A DNA stretch of 22,500 bases from Zygnema cylindricum (taxonomy: Eukaryota > Streptophyta > Zygnematophyceae > Zygnematales > Zygnemataceae): positions 1 through 22,500 of the forward strand of contig JBBHKE010001351.1 in assembly GCA_037447655.1 (NCBI GenBank), in the 5' to 3' direction. Below, in pieces: positions 1 through 8,784 of this stretch. Under the pieces are notes generated by a model. The model worked only from the letters and a program-made list of their open reading frames with translations. It did no database searches and was not told the origin of the DNA. Numbering within the stretch: position 1 is the stretch's first letter; each line of letters starts with the position of its first letter. A program made the translations under genes and the position numbers.

Positions 1-939
1 GAATCCTTGTGTTTGAGAGCCAAAAAACAGTTGTAGCAAGGAACATCATTGTTAAAGATGAACTAGAAGCCATAGATTTATTTCAAATGACAGAGCAGCA
101 AATGCAACAAAAGGTACAGGAATATGTCATTATAGATTGCATGCAGGATATTGTCCCGCAAATTCCACAAACTCCGGTGGTGACTCCGGAGTCTAACTCT
201 CTCCAAGTTCCTCAATAAATTCGGATCCAGCCGGACCAACAGCGGTCAGTACACACAGATTCCAACCACCGCAATCAGCGCAATGCACGGCATCCGACGA
301 TCTCAGCCTCAGAATTTTCGGGGGGGAGAAGATCAAGCAACCGCCTGCATGCAAGCTCTCACTTTGCCTACTCGGCAGCCTCACGGGAGCCTTTGACCAT
401 TCAGGAGGCCTTCTCATCACTTGAACGGAATCACTGGATCGAGGCAGCAAACGACGAAACGAAGTCCATCATGGAGGCTCAAACATGGGAGCTTGTGGAC
501 CTTCCTCCAGACCGAAAAGCGATCGGCAGCAAATGGGTGTTCAAGGTGAAGTTAAATCCCGATAACACCATTGATCGTTATAAGGCCAAACTTTTGGCAA
601 AGGGGTACAATCAAAAGGAAGGAATCGATTTTGAAGAAATGTTTCTCCGGTTGTAAGATTTGCGACAGTTAGGATTTTGCTGTCTCTAGCTGCTATAGAA
701 GATTTGGAAACACTTCAGATGGATGTAAAGACGGCTTTTTGCACGGAGAACTAGAAGAGACAATTTACATGCAACAACCTGAAAAGTATGTGGAACCAGG
801 AAAAGAGCACTTAGTTTCAAGTTGCTAAAATCTTTGTACGACCTAAAACAGGCCCCTAGACAGTGGAATCTAAAGCTTCATGAATTCTTGACTAGCCTAG
901 GATTTCAAAGGATAAGTTCTGATCACTCTGTCTACGTTC

Positions 940-985
940 TAAAGGGTGAAACTGTCTACATTCTAAAGGGTGAAAATGGGATAGT
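940..985 (+). repeat. 24-bp in-frame duplication in RT of A-1
   Basis: Two adjacent copies of a 24-base unit (GTCTAC, TTCTAAAGGGTGAAA) encode VYVLKGET then VYILKGEN just before the YEDD motif. The corresponding place in A-2 (near 9437) has a single copy. Because it keeps frame, it may predate the other breaks. Confidence 0.7.
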
Positions 986-1912
986 GTATATAGTAGTATA
1001 TGAAGATGATTTGCTATTAATTAGCAAATCAATGGCTGAAATTTAAAAAATCAAAACTGCTCTAAACTCACGGTTCGAGATGAAAGACCTCGGTGAGGCA
1101 AAATATATTTTGGGTATCCAAGTAGAGAGGGTCAGAAATAAGAAAATAATTAAATTGACTCAAAAAGAGGCTATTGGAAACATGTTAGATGAGTACGGAA
1201 TGCGGGGGGCAAAAGGATGTTTAACTCCAATGGAGTTTCGGCAGAAGTTGGAGGGAGAAGAGACAGAACCAGGTGTCATTGTTAGCGAGTATTTAGAGTC
1301 AGGGGAGAATGATCCTATGACAATAATACCTTATAGACAGATAGTGGGAAGCTTAATATATTTTCATGAACTATACCCGTCCTGACATTGCTGCAGCAGT
1401 CGAGATATTGAGCAGGAGTGTAGAAATCCGAGAAAATCTGATCTTGATGCAGCAAGGAGAGTCTTAGGATATTTGGCAGGAACTAAAGATCTCAAACTCA
1501 CTCTAGGCGGAGGAGAAGTCAAGCTGCAAACAAGGAGTGATGCAAGCTATGGCCTCATGCCAAGCCGGAAATCCACTAGGGATTCGTTCTACAAATTAAG
1601 AACAGTACTTGCAGCTGCAGCAACAAACTTCAAAAGGTTACAGCACAGTCGACAATGGATTCAGAATATATGGCAGCAAGCTCGGCCCTCAAAGAACTCT
1701 TATGGGTAAAATCCATATTACAAGAACTAGGATACATGCAAGTTGGTCCTCAGGTGATCTGGTGTGATAACCAGGCTGCCATTGCCATTGCTTATAACCC
1801 GAGTCATCAGTTCAAAAGCAAGCACATTTATGTACGATTACACTTTGTAAGAGAAAAAGTGTTCTCTAGAGTGATTAAATTACGTTATTTGCCAGATGCA
1901 AAAATGAATACT

Positions 1913-2008
1913 GATATGCTCACTAAAGCCCTTCCTGCTCGTAAGCTGAAGTATTGTAGTGATATGCTCACTAAAGCCCTTCCTGCTCGTAAGCTGAAGT
2001 ATTGTAGG
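1913..2008 (+). repeat. 48-bp tandem duplication at the end of RNase H (A-1)
   Basis: Two nearly identical 48-base units, 1913-1960 and 1961-2008, repeat the 16 residues DMLTKALPARKLKYCS in frame. DMLTKAL is the conserved C-terminal motif of copia RNase H. Copy A-2 has it once (about 10396), so the duplication is private to A-1. Confidence 0.9.
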
Positions 2009-2185
2009 GACGCAGTGGGATTTAGTGAATAGTTGAATTGCTGCAGTGCTATACTGCAACTATGCGAAAAATCCACCATTATGATGTAGTGGGACTGGGT
2101 GACTTCCTAATTGCTATATTGCTATGCTGTGATGCTGCGCTAGCTTATCACCGCAGTTGCGCCAGGATACTGAGTCTAAAGCTTT

Positions 2186-2192
2186 AGGGGAG
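2186..2192 (+). promoter_or_regulatory. Polypurine tract of A-1
   Basis: AGGGGAG lies directly before the 3' LTR start TGTTG. This is the plus-strand priming site. The same seven bases precede the 3' LTRs of A-2 (10621-10627) and element B (16313-16319). Confidence 0.85.
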
Positions 2193-2221
2193 TGTTGTCT
2201 TTTGGAAAGCTTTCAGTCTCA

Positions 2222-2462
2222 GAGCAGCGAAGCTGCTTTACAGACAAAGCAGCGCAGCTGCTATACAGACAGAGCAGCGCAGCTGCTATACAACAGAGCA
2301 GGGCAGCTACTATATAGACAGAGCAACGCAGCTGCTACACAGATAGAGCAGCGCAGCTACTATACAGTAGAGCAGTTCAGTAGCAGAGCAGACAAGAGAG
2401 CGCAGCTGCTATACAACAGAGCAGGGCAGCAGCGAAGCTACAACACAGACAGGACAACGCAA
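2222..2462 (+). repeat. CAGCTG-containing minisatellite in U3 of A-1 LTR
   Basis: Units of roughly 22-25 bp, such as GCAGCTGCTATACAGACAGA, are repeated about nine times with variation. Each contains the palindrome GCAGCTGC or a decayed form, placing CAGCTG E-box-like sites at regular spacing upstream of the TATA-like box. The open frames across it are repeat artefacts. Confidence 0.85.
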
Positions 2463-2730
2463 CCACGATTATATTTGATATGGTCCGTACGGACAACTCG
2501 GCGTCTGATATTCTTAATGTGATTCTGTACAGGATAAAGCAACTGCGATAGATAGGATTCTAGTCAACTTAGTGGGGAACTCAGTGATATCTTAGTGGGT
2601 AACTCAGTGGTAGCTTAGTGATAGCTCAGTGGTCGCTTAGTGATAGCTCAGTGGTAGCTTGACAGATTAGTGGTAGCTTGGTGGTTTGATGTACCTCTCA
2701 AGTACACTGGTGTTGCTAGTTCAACACAAG

Positions 2731-2737
2731 TATAAAA
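2731..2737 (+). promoter_or_regulatory. TATA-like box in A-1 LTR
   Basis: TATAAAA follows the conserved stretch TTCAACACAAG. Counterparts in the other LTRs are TATAAGA (5992), TATAAAC (11057) and TATAAGA (19687-19681, minus). It is about 250 bp upstream of the Gag ATG in the same LTR. Start-site use is inferred. Confidence 0.55.
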
Positions 2738-2988
2738 CTTAGGACTCAGAACATATTATGTATCCATACTTCCAAGCAGTAAAACTGCAAACAGTTTTTG
2801 GGAAACTTCTGAGTATTATATCTTGAGTGTTGTCGGGTCAATTGTGCTGAAACTTTAGGAGTTATCAGTGTTTATGCTACTCGATATTCTGATAGAGTTT
2901 TGTGAGGTTTTGAATGCTTGTATAAGAATTGGTGAGCACTTAAGAATAGCTGTTTGGTTGGATTCTTGATAGCTTCTGAGAGTGTATC

Positions 2989-3207
2989 ATGTCTACTTCT
3001 ACTACTACTGCTGCTCCTCCACCTGCACCGGTGGTTGTAGAACAACACGAACTACGAAGTCAGTGCAGACTGACAATTTTGTGCGCCTTCGCTTACGAAC
3101 TACGAACTCAGTGCAGACCGACAATTTTGTGGGCCTTCGCGTACGAACTACGAACTCAGTGCAGACCGACAATTTCGTGCGCCTTCGCGGACAAACTACG
3201 AACTTAA
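2989..3207 (+). CDS. Chimeric ORF: LTR-encoded Gag start fused to satellite
   Basis: The Gag start codon of family A lies inside the LTR. In this 3' LTR the frame therefore leaves the element and runs into the flanking satellite. The product would be 72 residues: MSTSTTTAAPPPAPVVVEQ from the LTR, then about three rounds of a 16-residue pattern (ELRTQCRPTI-CAFAY) made by the 48-bp satellite unit, stopping at 3207. It lies downstream of a complete LTR with a TATA-like box, so transcription is possible. There is no evidence that the peptide is made or has a function. Confidence 0.3.
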   Translation: MSTSTTTAAPPPAPVVVEQHELRSQCRLTILCAFAYELRTQCRPTILWAFAYELRTQCRPTISCAFADKLRT

Positions 3208-4520
3208 TGCTGATTGACAATTTCGTTCGCCTTCACGTAAGAACTACGAAGTTAGTGCAAACCGACAATTTGGTGCGCCTTCGCGAACGAACTACGAAGT
3301 CAAGGCAGATTAACAATTTTGTGCCGCTTCGCGTACGAACTACGAACTAAGTGCAGACCGACAATTTCATGCGCCTTTGCATACGGAAATCAGTTCAGAG
3401 TCCGGAGCGACAACTTCATGCGCATTTGCGTACGAAAATATGTTCAGAGTTCAAACTGAGAATTTCGTGGGCCTTTGCGTACGCAAACTAGTTCAAAGTT
3501 GAGGCCAAAAATTTCGTCCCCCTTCGCGTAAGCAAATCAATTAAGAGTTCAGACCGACTATTTCGTGCGCGTTTGCGTACGGAAATCAGTTAAGAGTTCA
3601 GACAGATAATTTCGTGCGCTTTTCCTTACGGAAATAAATTCAGAGTTCAAACTAATAATTTCGTGCGCCTTTGCGTATGGAAATCAATTCAGAGTTCAGA
3701 CTGACAATTCCGCGCGGTTCAAAGTTCAGACCGACAATTTCGTGCACCTTTGCGTAAGAACTACGAAATCAATGCAAAATGACAATTTCGCGCGCCTTCG
3801 CGGACGAACTACGAACTCAGTGTAGACCGACAATTTCGTGCGCCTTCGCGTATGAACTAAAAACTCAATGCAGACCGACAATTTCATGAGCCTTCGCGTA
3901 CGAACTACAAACTCAGTGTAGACCGACAATTTCATGCGCCATTGCGTACCGAAATCAGTTCATAGTTCAGACTGACAATTTCGTGCGCCTTTGCTTACGA
4001 AAATCAGTTCAGAGTTCAAACCTACAATTCTGTGCGCCTTTGCCTACGGAAATCAGTTCAAAGTTCATAACGACAATTTCGTGCCCCTTTGCACATGAAA
4101 ATCAATTCAGTGTCCAGATAGACAATTCCGTGCGACTTTGCGTACAAATTAGTTTAGAGTTCAGATCAACAATTCCGTTCGCCTATGCGTACGGAAATCT
4201 GTTCAGAGTTCAGACCGACAATTTCGTGCGCCTTTGCGTACGGAAATCAATTCAAAGTTCAGGCCGACAATTTCGTCCACCTTTGCGTACGAAAATCAGT
4301 TCAAAGTTTAGAGTGACAATTTTACGCACCTTTGCGTACGGAAATCAGTTCAAAGTTGAAACTGACAATTTCGTGCGCCTTTGCGTTCGAAAACAAGTTC
4401 AGAGTTCAGTCCAACAATTTTGTGCGCCTTTGCGTACAGAAATCAGTTTAGAGTTCAAACCGACAAATTCGTGCGCCTTTGCGTACCGAAATCAGTTCAG
4501 AGTTCAAACAGACAATTTGT
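3048..4520. repeat. Satellite array of interdigitated 48-bp and 49-bp units
   Basis: About 30 diverged tandem units share the core GACAATTTCGTGCGCCTT. Type I units are 48 bp and carry GAACTACGAACTCAGTGCAGACC; they occupy about 3048-3370 and 3736-3945. Type II units are 49 bp and carry GGAAATCAGTTCAGAGTTCAGACC; they occupy about 3371-3735 and 3946-4520. Example spacing: cores at 4217 and 4266. As 48 is a multiple of three, type I blocks stay open in several frames on both strands, and those frames are not genes. Copy A-1 is inserted at the left edge, so the array probably continues outside the window. Confidence 0.93.
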
Positions 4521-5538
4521 CGAGCTTGCCTGGCAAATATAAAGTGAGGCCCACAGCCCACCTTTGTTGGTGTGGTAGTCCTGCAAATGCCCCCATGATG
4601 CGCCTGCTTCCTTTGATAGTGACCATGCCCATTTCTGCCACGAGATCTCTCGGGGAAATACATGCAAAACAAAAGAGGCAATGGAGCCCGCATAGGGAAT
4701 GCAAACGTGGAGAGGTGGAAAAGATACCTGTAAACCCCCCTCTATAGCTGATATCCTAATATTTACCGATATTTATGACAGTTTTGTCCGTTAGCCATCA
4801 CTCGATGGGAGGGTTACTGCTCCGCTGGAATTCTAACAAATATACCCTCAAAACCCACTGTTCTGGTCCAAAATATTTCGGTAGTTAACCCCGACTAAAA
4901 CGGAACCGAAGCCCCAAAAGAACTACCAAAGAGAGAAAAAAGACACTCCCGCGCAAAATAATCTGAAAAATAAAAGAATAATAAGTTGTTTCTTAATTAA
5001 CAATATCACATTGCTTTAGAAAATAGAGTTAATGATAGGATTTAGAATAATAGCAAACGAGCTTAACATTCCCCAAAAAGAAACGTTGACAACAAGAGGA
5101 GACAAAATCTCTCTCGAAGACACCAAAACAGGTAATGTCCTCCTTAATACCTCGGTTTCCACAACCAGGAACCGACAAGACCCCTCTCGGTATCAAACAG
5201 CCACAAGTCCCAAATCGCCCCTAAAGGAAAGATAGTGCCAAATACCCAACCGAACTACGATTTACACAAAGGACAAAGGTAAACCAAGATGGCAATACGG
5301 GTCGCTGATTCGCTTTTGGCATTGATTTGACTTAGGCACCTGCAGTAGGACAAACTTTGGTTGTATAAAGCACTTGGGGCCGAATGAGACAGTTGGCTTT
5401 TTTCAGTACTGTCTCTTGAGAAAAACCTCAGAGAATTATATCAATCTTTCTATTGGAGAGTTGTTGCATTGTGTCGTGGACTCTATTGCCATCTCTGTTT
5501 TGGATTGTCTTTAGTGGAGACCGTAGCTCGGGTGGGTA
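4521..5538. other. Unassigned DNA between satellite and A-2
   Basis: I recognise no gene in this kilobase. Short open frames (for example 5032-5235) have no family signature. It contains TTACCGATATTTAT at about 4763, a TATAAAG near 5373 and a pyrimidine-rich segment before A-2. Together with 11377 onward it forms the original locus that A-2 split. It may be LTR or leader sequence of an older element, but no partner repeat is in the window. Confidence 0.5.
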
Positions 5539-5543
5539 GTTGG
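5539..5543. repeat. Target-site duplication of A-2, left
   Basis: GTTGG lies directly before the 5' LTR start at 5544 and recurs directly after the 3' LTR end at 11372-11376. A 5-bp duplication is standard for copia integrases and fixes both ends of the element. Confidence 0.93.
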
Positions 5544-6307
5544 TGTTGTCTTTTTGGAAAGCTTTCACTCTGAGAGCAGCGCAGCTGCTTTACAGACAAA
5601 GCAGCGCAGCTGCTATACAGACAGAGCAAGGCAGCTGCTATACAACAGAGCAACGCAGCTGCTATACAGTAGAGCAGCTGCTATACAGCAGAGCAGCTAC
5701 TATACAGCAGAGCAGCGCAGCAGCAGAGCAGCGCAGTAGCGAAGCTGCAACACAGACAGGACAAGGCAACCACGATTATATTTGATATGGTCTGTACGGA
5801 CAACGCAACGTCTGATATTCTTAATGTGATTCTGTACAGGATAGAGCAACTGCGATAGATACGATTCTAGTTAGCTTAATGATAGCTTAGTGGTAGCTTA
5901 GTGATAGCTCAATGGTAGCTTGACAAATTAGTGGTAGCTTGGTGGTTTGATGTACCTCTCAAGTACACTGGTGTTGCCAATTCAACACAAGTATAAGACT
6001 TAGGACTCATAACATATTATGTATCCAAACTTCCAAGTAGTAAAACTGCAAACAGTTTTTGGGAAACTTCTGAGTATTATATCTTGAGTGTTGTCGGGTC
6101 AATGGTACTATAACTTTGGGAGTTATCAATGTTTATGCTACTCTATATTCTGATAGAGTTTTGTGAGGTTTGGATTCTTGAATAAGAATTGGTGAGCACT
6201 TAAGAACTGGTGTTTGGTAGGATTCTTGATAGCTTCTGAGAGTGTATCATGTCTACTTCTACTACTACTGCTGCTCCTCCACCTGCACCGGTGGTTGTAG
6301 AACAATA
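5544..6307 (+). repeat. 5' LTR of A-2 (764 bp)
   Basis: Starts TGTTGTCTTTTTGG and ends GAACAATA. The expected end is CAACA, so C at 6306 has become T. It contains the CAGCTG minisatellite (about 5574-5758), a shortened AGCTTAGTGATAGC block (about 5870-5945), a TATA-like box (TATAAGA, 5992) and the Gag ATG at 6249. It would serve as the promoter for the element. Confidence 0.94.
5574..5758 (+). repeat. CAGCTG minisatellite in A-2 5' LTR
   Basis: Roughly seven units of GCAGCTGCTATACA(G/A)CAGAGC occur in U3. Copy number and order differ from the 3' LTR of the same element (10660-10822), so the array has changed since insertion. Confidence 0.85.
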
Positions 6308-6318
6308 GGTTATGGGCA
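6308..6318 (+). promoter_or_regulatory. Primer-binding site of A-2 (half-tRNA initiator Met type)
   Basis: GGTTATGGGCA follows the LTR end with no gap. GGTTATGGGC is the reverse complement of GCCCAUAACC, the anticodon loop and stem of initiator tRNA-Met. The usual TGGTATCAGAGC, complementary to the tRNA 3' end, is absent. Drosophila copia is the known precedent for priming with a cleaved initiator tRNA half. The site is also translated as part of Gag (VMG). Confidence 0.8.
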
Positions 6319-6986
6319 TGTCATCAAGAATTCCTTTCTTTTCCGGGGAAAAGTATGTTTACTGGGCGGATATGGTGGAAACACATTTTGAAAATGTCAA
6401 TCTTTTGGATATATTGGATGGTTCACTGGATGAATCTGATCTGTCATGGTCTAAGAAAAATACGCAAGCTCGTTCTATTCTGAAATTTTGTATATCTGAG
6501 GACTTAGCTATGTCTCGGATAAAGATGAAAAAAGCAATTGATATCTAGAAATCTCTTAAAAGTGATTATGAAAAGGCCAATGTCCAAGAAGAGCTTTTAT
6601 TGGCTGGAAAAATTTGGGACTATAAGTACACTGGCGGTACAATGGCTGAATATTCTAACAAATTTCGTATCCTTGTAGATGCACATGTTTTTGCAGGTGG
6701 GGTGTTTCCTCCTTTTCAACAGGTGGCATTGCTCATGAGGGGTCTCCCTCGTAGTATGAAAGGAGCATCTGACATGCTCAAACAAAAAGATAAAGCTAGC
6801 TGGACTTTACAGTTAGCCATCAATATTTTACTAGAGGAGGAAGCTACATCTAATATTCTCAGTGTTGAGCAAGTAGAGGCTTTCAATTCTGACTTTGAGA
6901 GAAAAGGACAGTTTAATCAGCAAAGAAATCAATATAATCAGTTCAGACATTTTAATCAAGGTGGAAATAGACAATCCAACAATGTA

Positions 6987-7028
6987 TGCTTTTATTGTAG
7001 TGAGAGAGGTCATGGATACAAATTCTGT
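6987..7028 (+). other. Gag zinc knuckle, A-2 (intact)
   Basis: The 14 residues CFYCSERGHGYKFC fit CX2CX4HX4C, the RNA-packaging knuckle of copia nucleocapsid. All four zinc ligands are present, in contrast to copy A-4, where all four are replaced. Confidence 0.9.
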
Positions 7029-8693
7029 CCTAAGCTTAAAAAAGCTAACGATACAGGTTTATACAGGCCGGGATGGCAACAAAGCCAATTTTACAAAGGC
7101 TTCACGGGGACTACACCTCGTGGAAATGCACTATTTTCGGCTTCTTCGTCTCTCCAAGACGAGACTTTGACGGTTTCTACGGAGGACGATACGGATATCT
7201 TCGCTATGGCGGCTGCAATGGAGGGCGCGAAGGACCCCGGATGGATAATGGATACAGGAGCGTCTGCCCACATGTGCTGGAACAAGGCCATCTTCAAAAA
7301 TCTGAAAGCAACGCCGGAGAAAAATATTTATTATGCTTGTGGAATGAGTGTCCAAACTCGTGCTGTGGGTGATGTGTCCTTACTAGTTGATGTAGAAGGA
7401 ATAGCAATTGAAAGAACTCTTCACAATGTCTTATTTGTACCTGACTTTAAGAAAAATATGTTTTCTACGTCGTTGGTAAAGAGCAAAGGCTTTGAGGTTA
7501 ATTTGAAAAATGGTCGGCAAGTTGTTAGCAAAAATGGCAAGGTTGCGGTTACACGTACTAGAGATAGTAGCAAGATGTATCGCATGGATATGGCTAATAC
7601 CAAGGAGAATGATCTTTTGTACACCGGTGCTTTGCACTCAGATGAGTTGTGGCACAAAAGATTAGGCCATGTAAATTATGATAGTTTGAGGAAAATGGTC
7701 ATTGCTGGAAAAATAGAGGGTGTATCAATCACAGACGGGCCGGTCAAAACTTGCGATGGTTGCGCTTTAGGCAAAATCCACAGATTGCCATTTCCTAAGG
7801 AGTTTGAGCATCAGTCAACGAAACTTATACAACAAATTCATTCGGATGTCTTTGGTCCGGCGAAGGTTCCATCTGCCGGAGGGATGAAATATATGGTCAC
7901 CTTCACAGATGATTTCTCCAGGTTTACAAAAGTTTACTTCATGAAAGAGAAGAGTGAAGTGTTTGGTCACTTCAAACACTATAAAGCATGGGCTGAAAAA
8001 CTTCATAATTCATCTATTTTACAGCTCAGATTGGACAATGGTGGTGAATATACATCGAAAGAATTTGAAACCTTTTTACTCGAGGAAGGCATTAGTCATC
8101 TATTGATTGTTCCATATTCACCGGAACAAAATGGAGTGTCGAAAAGACTGAATAGAACTCTCACGGAAAGCTCTAGGTCTATGCTCGCAGATAAAAATGT
8201 GGATCCGAAATTCTGGGCTGAGGCTCTAAATTGTGCAGTTTATAATAAAAATAGGATAGGATCAAGATCGGTAGAAACAACTCCTTACAAAATCTGGACA
8301 GGAAACAAACCAGATGTTAGCCATTTCAAGGTCTTTGGTAGTCAATGCTTTATATTGGATACGTCTACAGATAGATGGAAAATGGAACCGAAGGGATTAC
8401 CGGGTAATCTGTTAGGATATGATGATCACTCAAAAGGTTATAGAGTCTTTGTGTTTGAAAGGCAAAAAATAGTTGTAGCTAGAAACATCATTGTTAAAGA
8501 TGAACTAGACTCCATAAATTTATTTCAAATGACAGAGAAGCAAAAGTAACAAAAAGTAGAAGAGTATGTCATCTTAGATTGCATGCAGGAAATTGTCCCG
8601 TAGATTCCACACACTCCGGTAATGACTCCGGAGTCAGACTCTCTCCAAGTTCCTCACCAACTTCGGGTCCAGGCGGACCAAGAGCAGTCAATA

Positions 8694-8784
8694 CACACGG
8701 ATCGCAACCACCGCAATCAGGAACACACGGATCGCAACCAGCGCAATCAGTAAGACACGGATCGCAACCAGCGCAATCAGCGAA
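8694..8784 (+). repeat. 30-bp triplication in the integrase-RT linker of A-2
   Basis: A 30-base unit (ACACACGGATCGCAACCAGCGCAATCAG plus two bases) occurs three times in tandem. The same place in A-1 (about 250-285) has only one copy. The third junction brings a stop (TAA in CAGTAAGA) into the pol frame. The linker is poorly conserved in copia elements, so length change there alone is tolerable. Confidence 0.85.

Larger units (their letters stand above)
1..2035 (+). pseudogene. Decayed copia pol (integrase end, RT, RNase H) of copy A-1
   Basis: The fragment enters at the C-terminal part of integrase (VFESQKTVVARN, position 9 on). A linker follows, then reverse transcriptase (LTIQEAFSS at about 390, KWVFKVKLNPDNTIDRYKAK to 590, the YEDD catalytic motif near 1000) and RNase H (SDASYG near 1540, WCDNQAAIAIA near 1760, DMLTKAL at 1913). 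Compared with A-2 it has a stop at 216, single-base losses near 640, 736 and 817, a stop at 1044 and an extra T in the run near 1360. The frame is therefore broken at least six times and the piece cannot make a working enzyme. The last segment (1655-2032) is still open and ends GFSE followed by TAG. Confidence 0.9.
1..3047 (+). mobile_element. Ty1/copia LTR retrotransposon copy A-1, 3' part only
   Basis: This is the 3' half of a family A copia element whose 5' end lies before the window. It runs from the end of integrase through the linker, reverse transcriptase and RNase H, then an untranslated stretch, a polypurine tract and a complete 3' LTR (2193-3047). Nearly every base aligns with 8446-11371 of the complete copy A-2. 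The LTR ends in CAACA at 3047 and is followed directly by satellite repeats (CGAAC...), so the element sits inside the satellite array. Its target-site duplication cannot be checked because the left end is missing. Confidence 0.92.
2193..3047 (+). repeat. 3' LTR of A-1 (855 bp)
   Basis: The LTR begins TGTTGTCT and ends GAACAACA, so its ends are the 5-bp inverted repeat TGTTG/CAACA. Left to right it holds a CAGCTG-rich minisatellite (about 2222-2462), a block of AGCTTAGTGATAGC/TCAGTGGT short repeats (about 2570-2690), a TATA-like box (2731) and a leader. The start of the Gag frame (ATG at 2989, MSTSTTTAAPPP...) falls inside the LTR. It is longer than the LTRs of A-2 (764 and 744 bp) and A-4 (720 bp), mainly because of extra minisatellite and TCAGTGGT units. 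Confidence 0.93.

Noticed and set aside
3005-3935. Open frames on the minus strand over type I satellite units
   Set aside because: A 48-bp period keeps any stop-free frame open on both strands; they are not evidence of coding.
3048-4520. Possible CRISPR array
   Set aside because: Units are contiguous and diverged, without unique spacers, and the window is eukaryotic.
3983-4747. A 254-codon open frame over the satellite
   Set aside because: It follows the tandem repeat, has rotating 49-bp-unit translation and no start context or family signature. It is a repeat artefact.
6600-8549. A working 649-residue copia protein
   Set aside because: It is only the middle of the polyprotein, flanked by stops in the same frame, and it lacks the integrase catalytic Glu.
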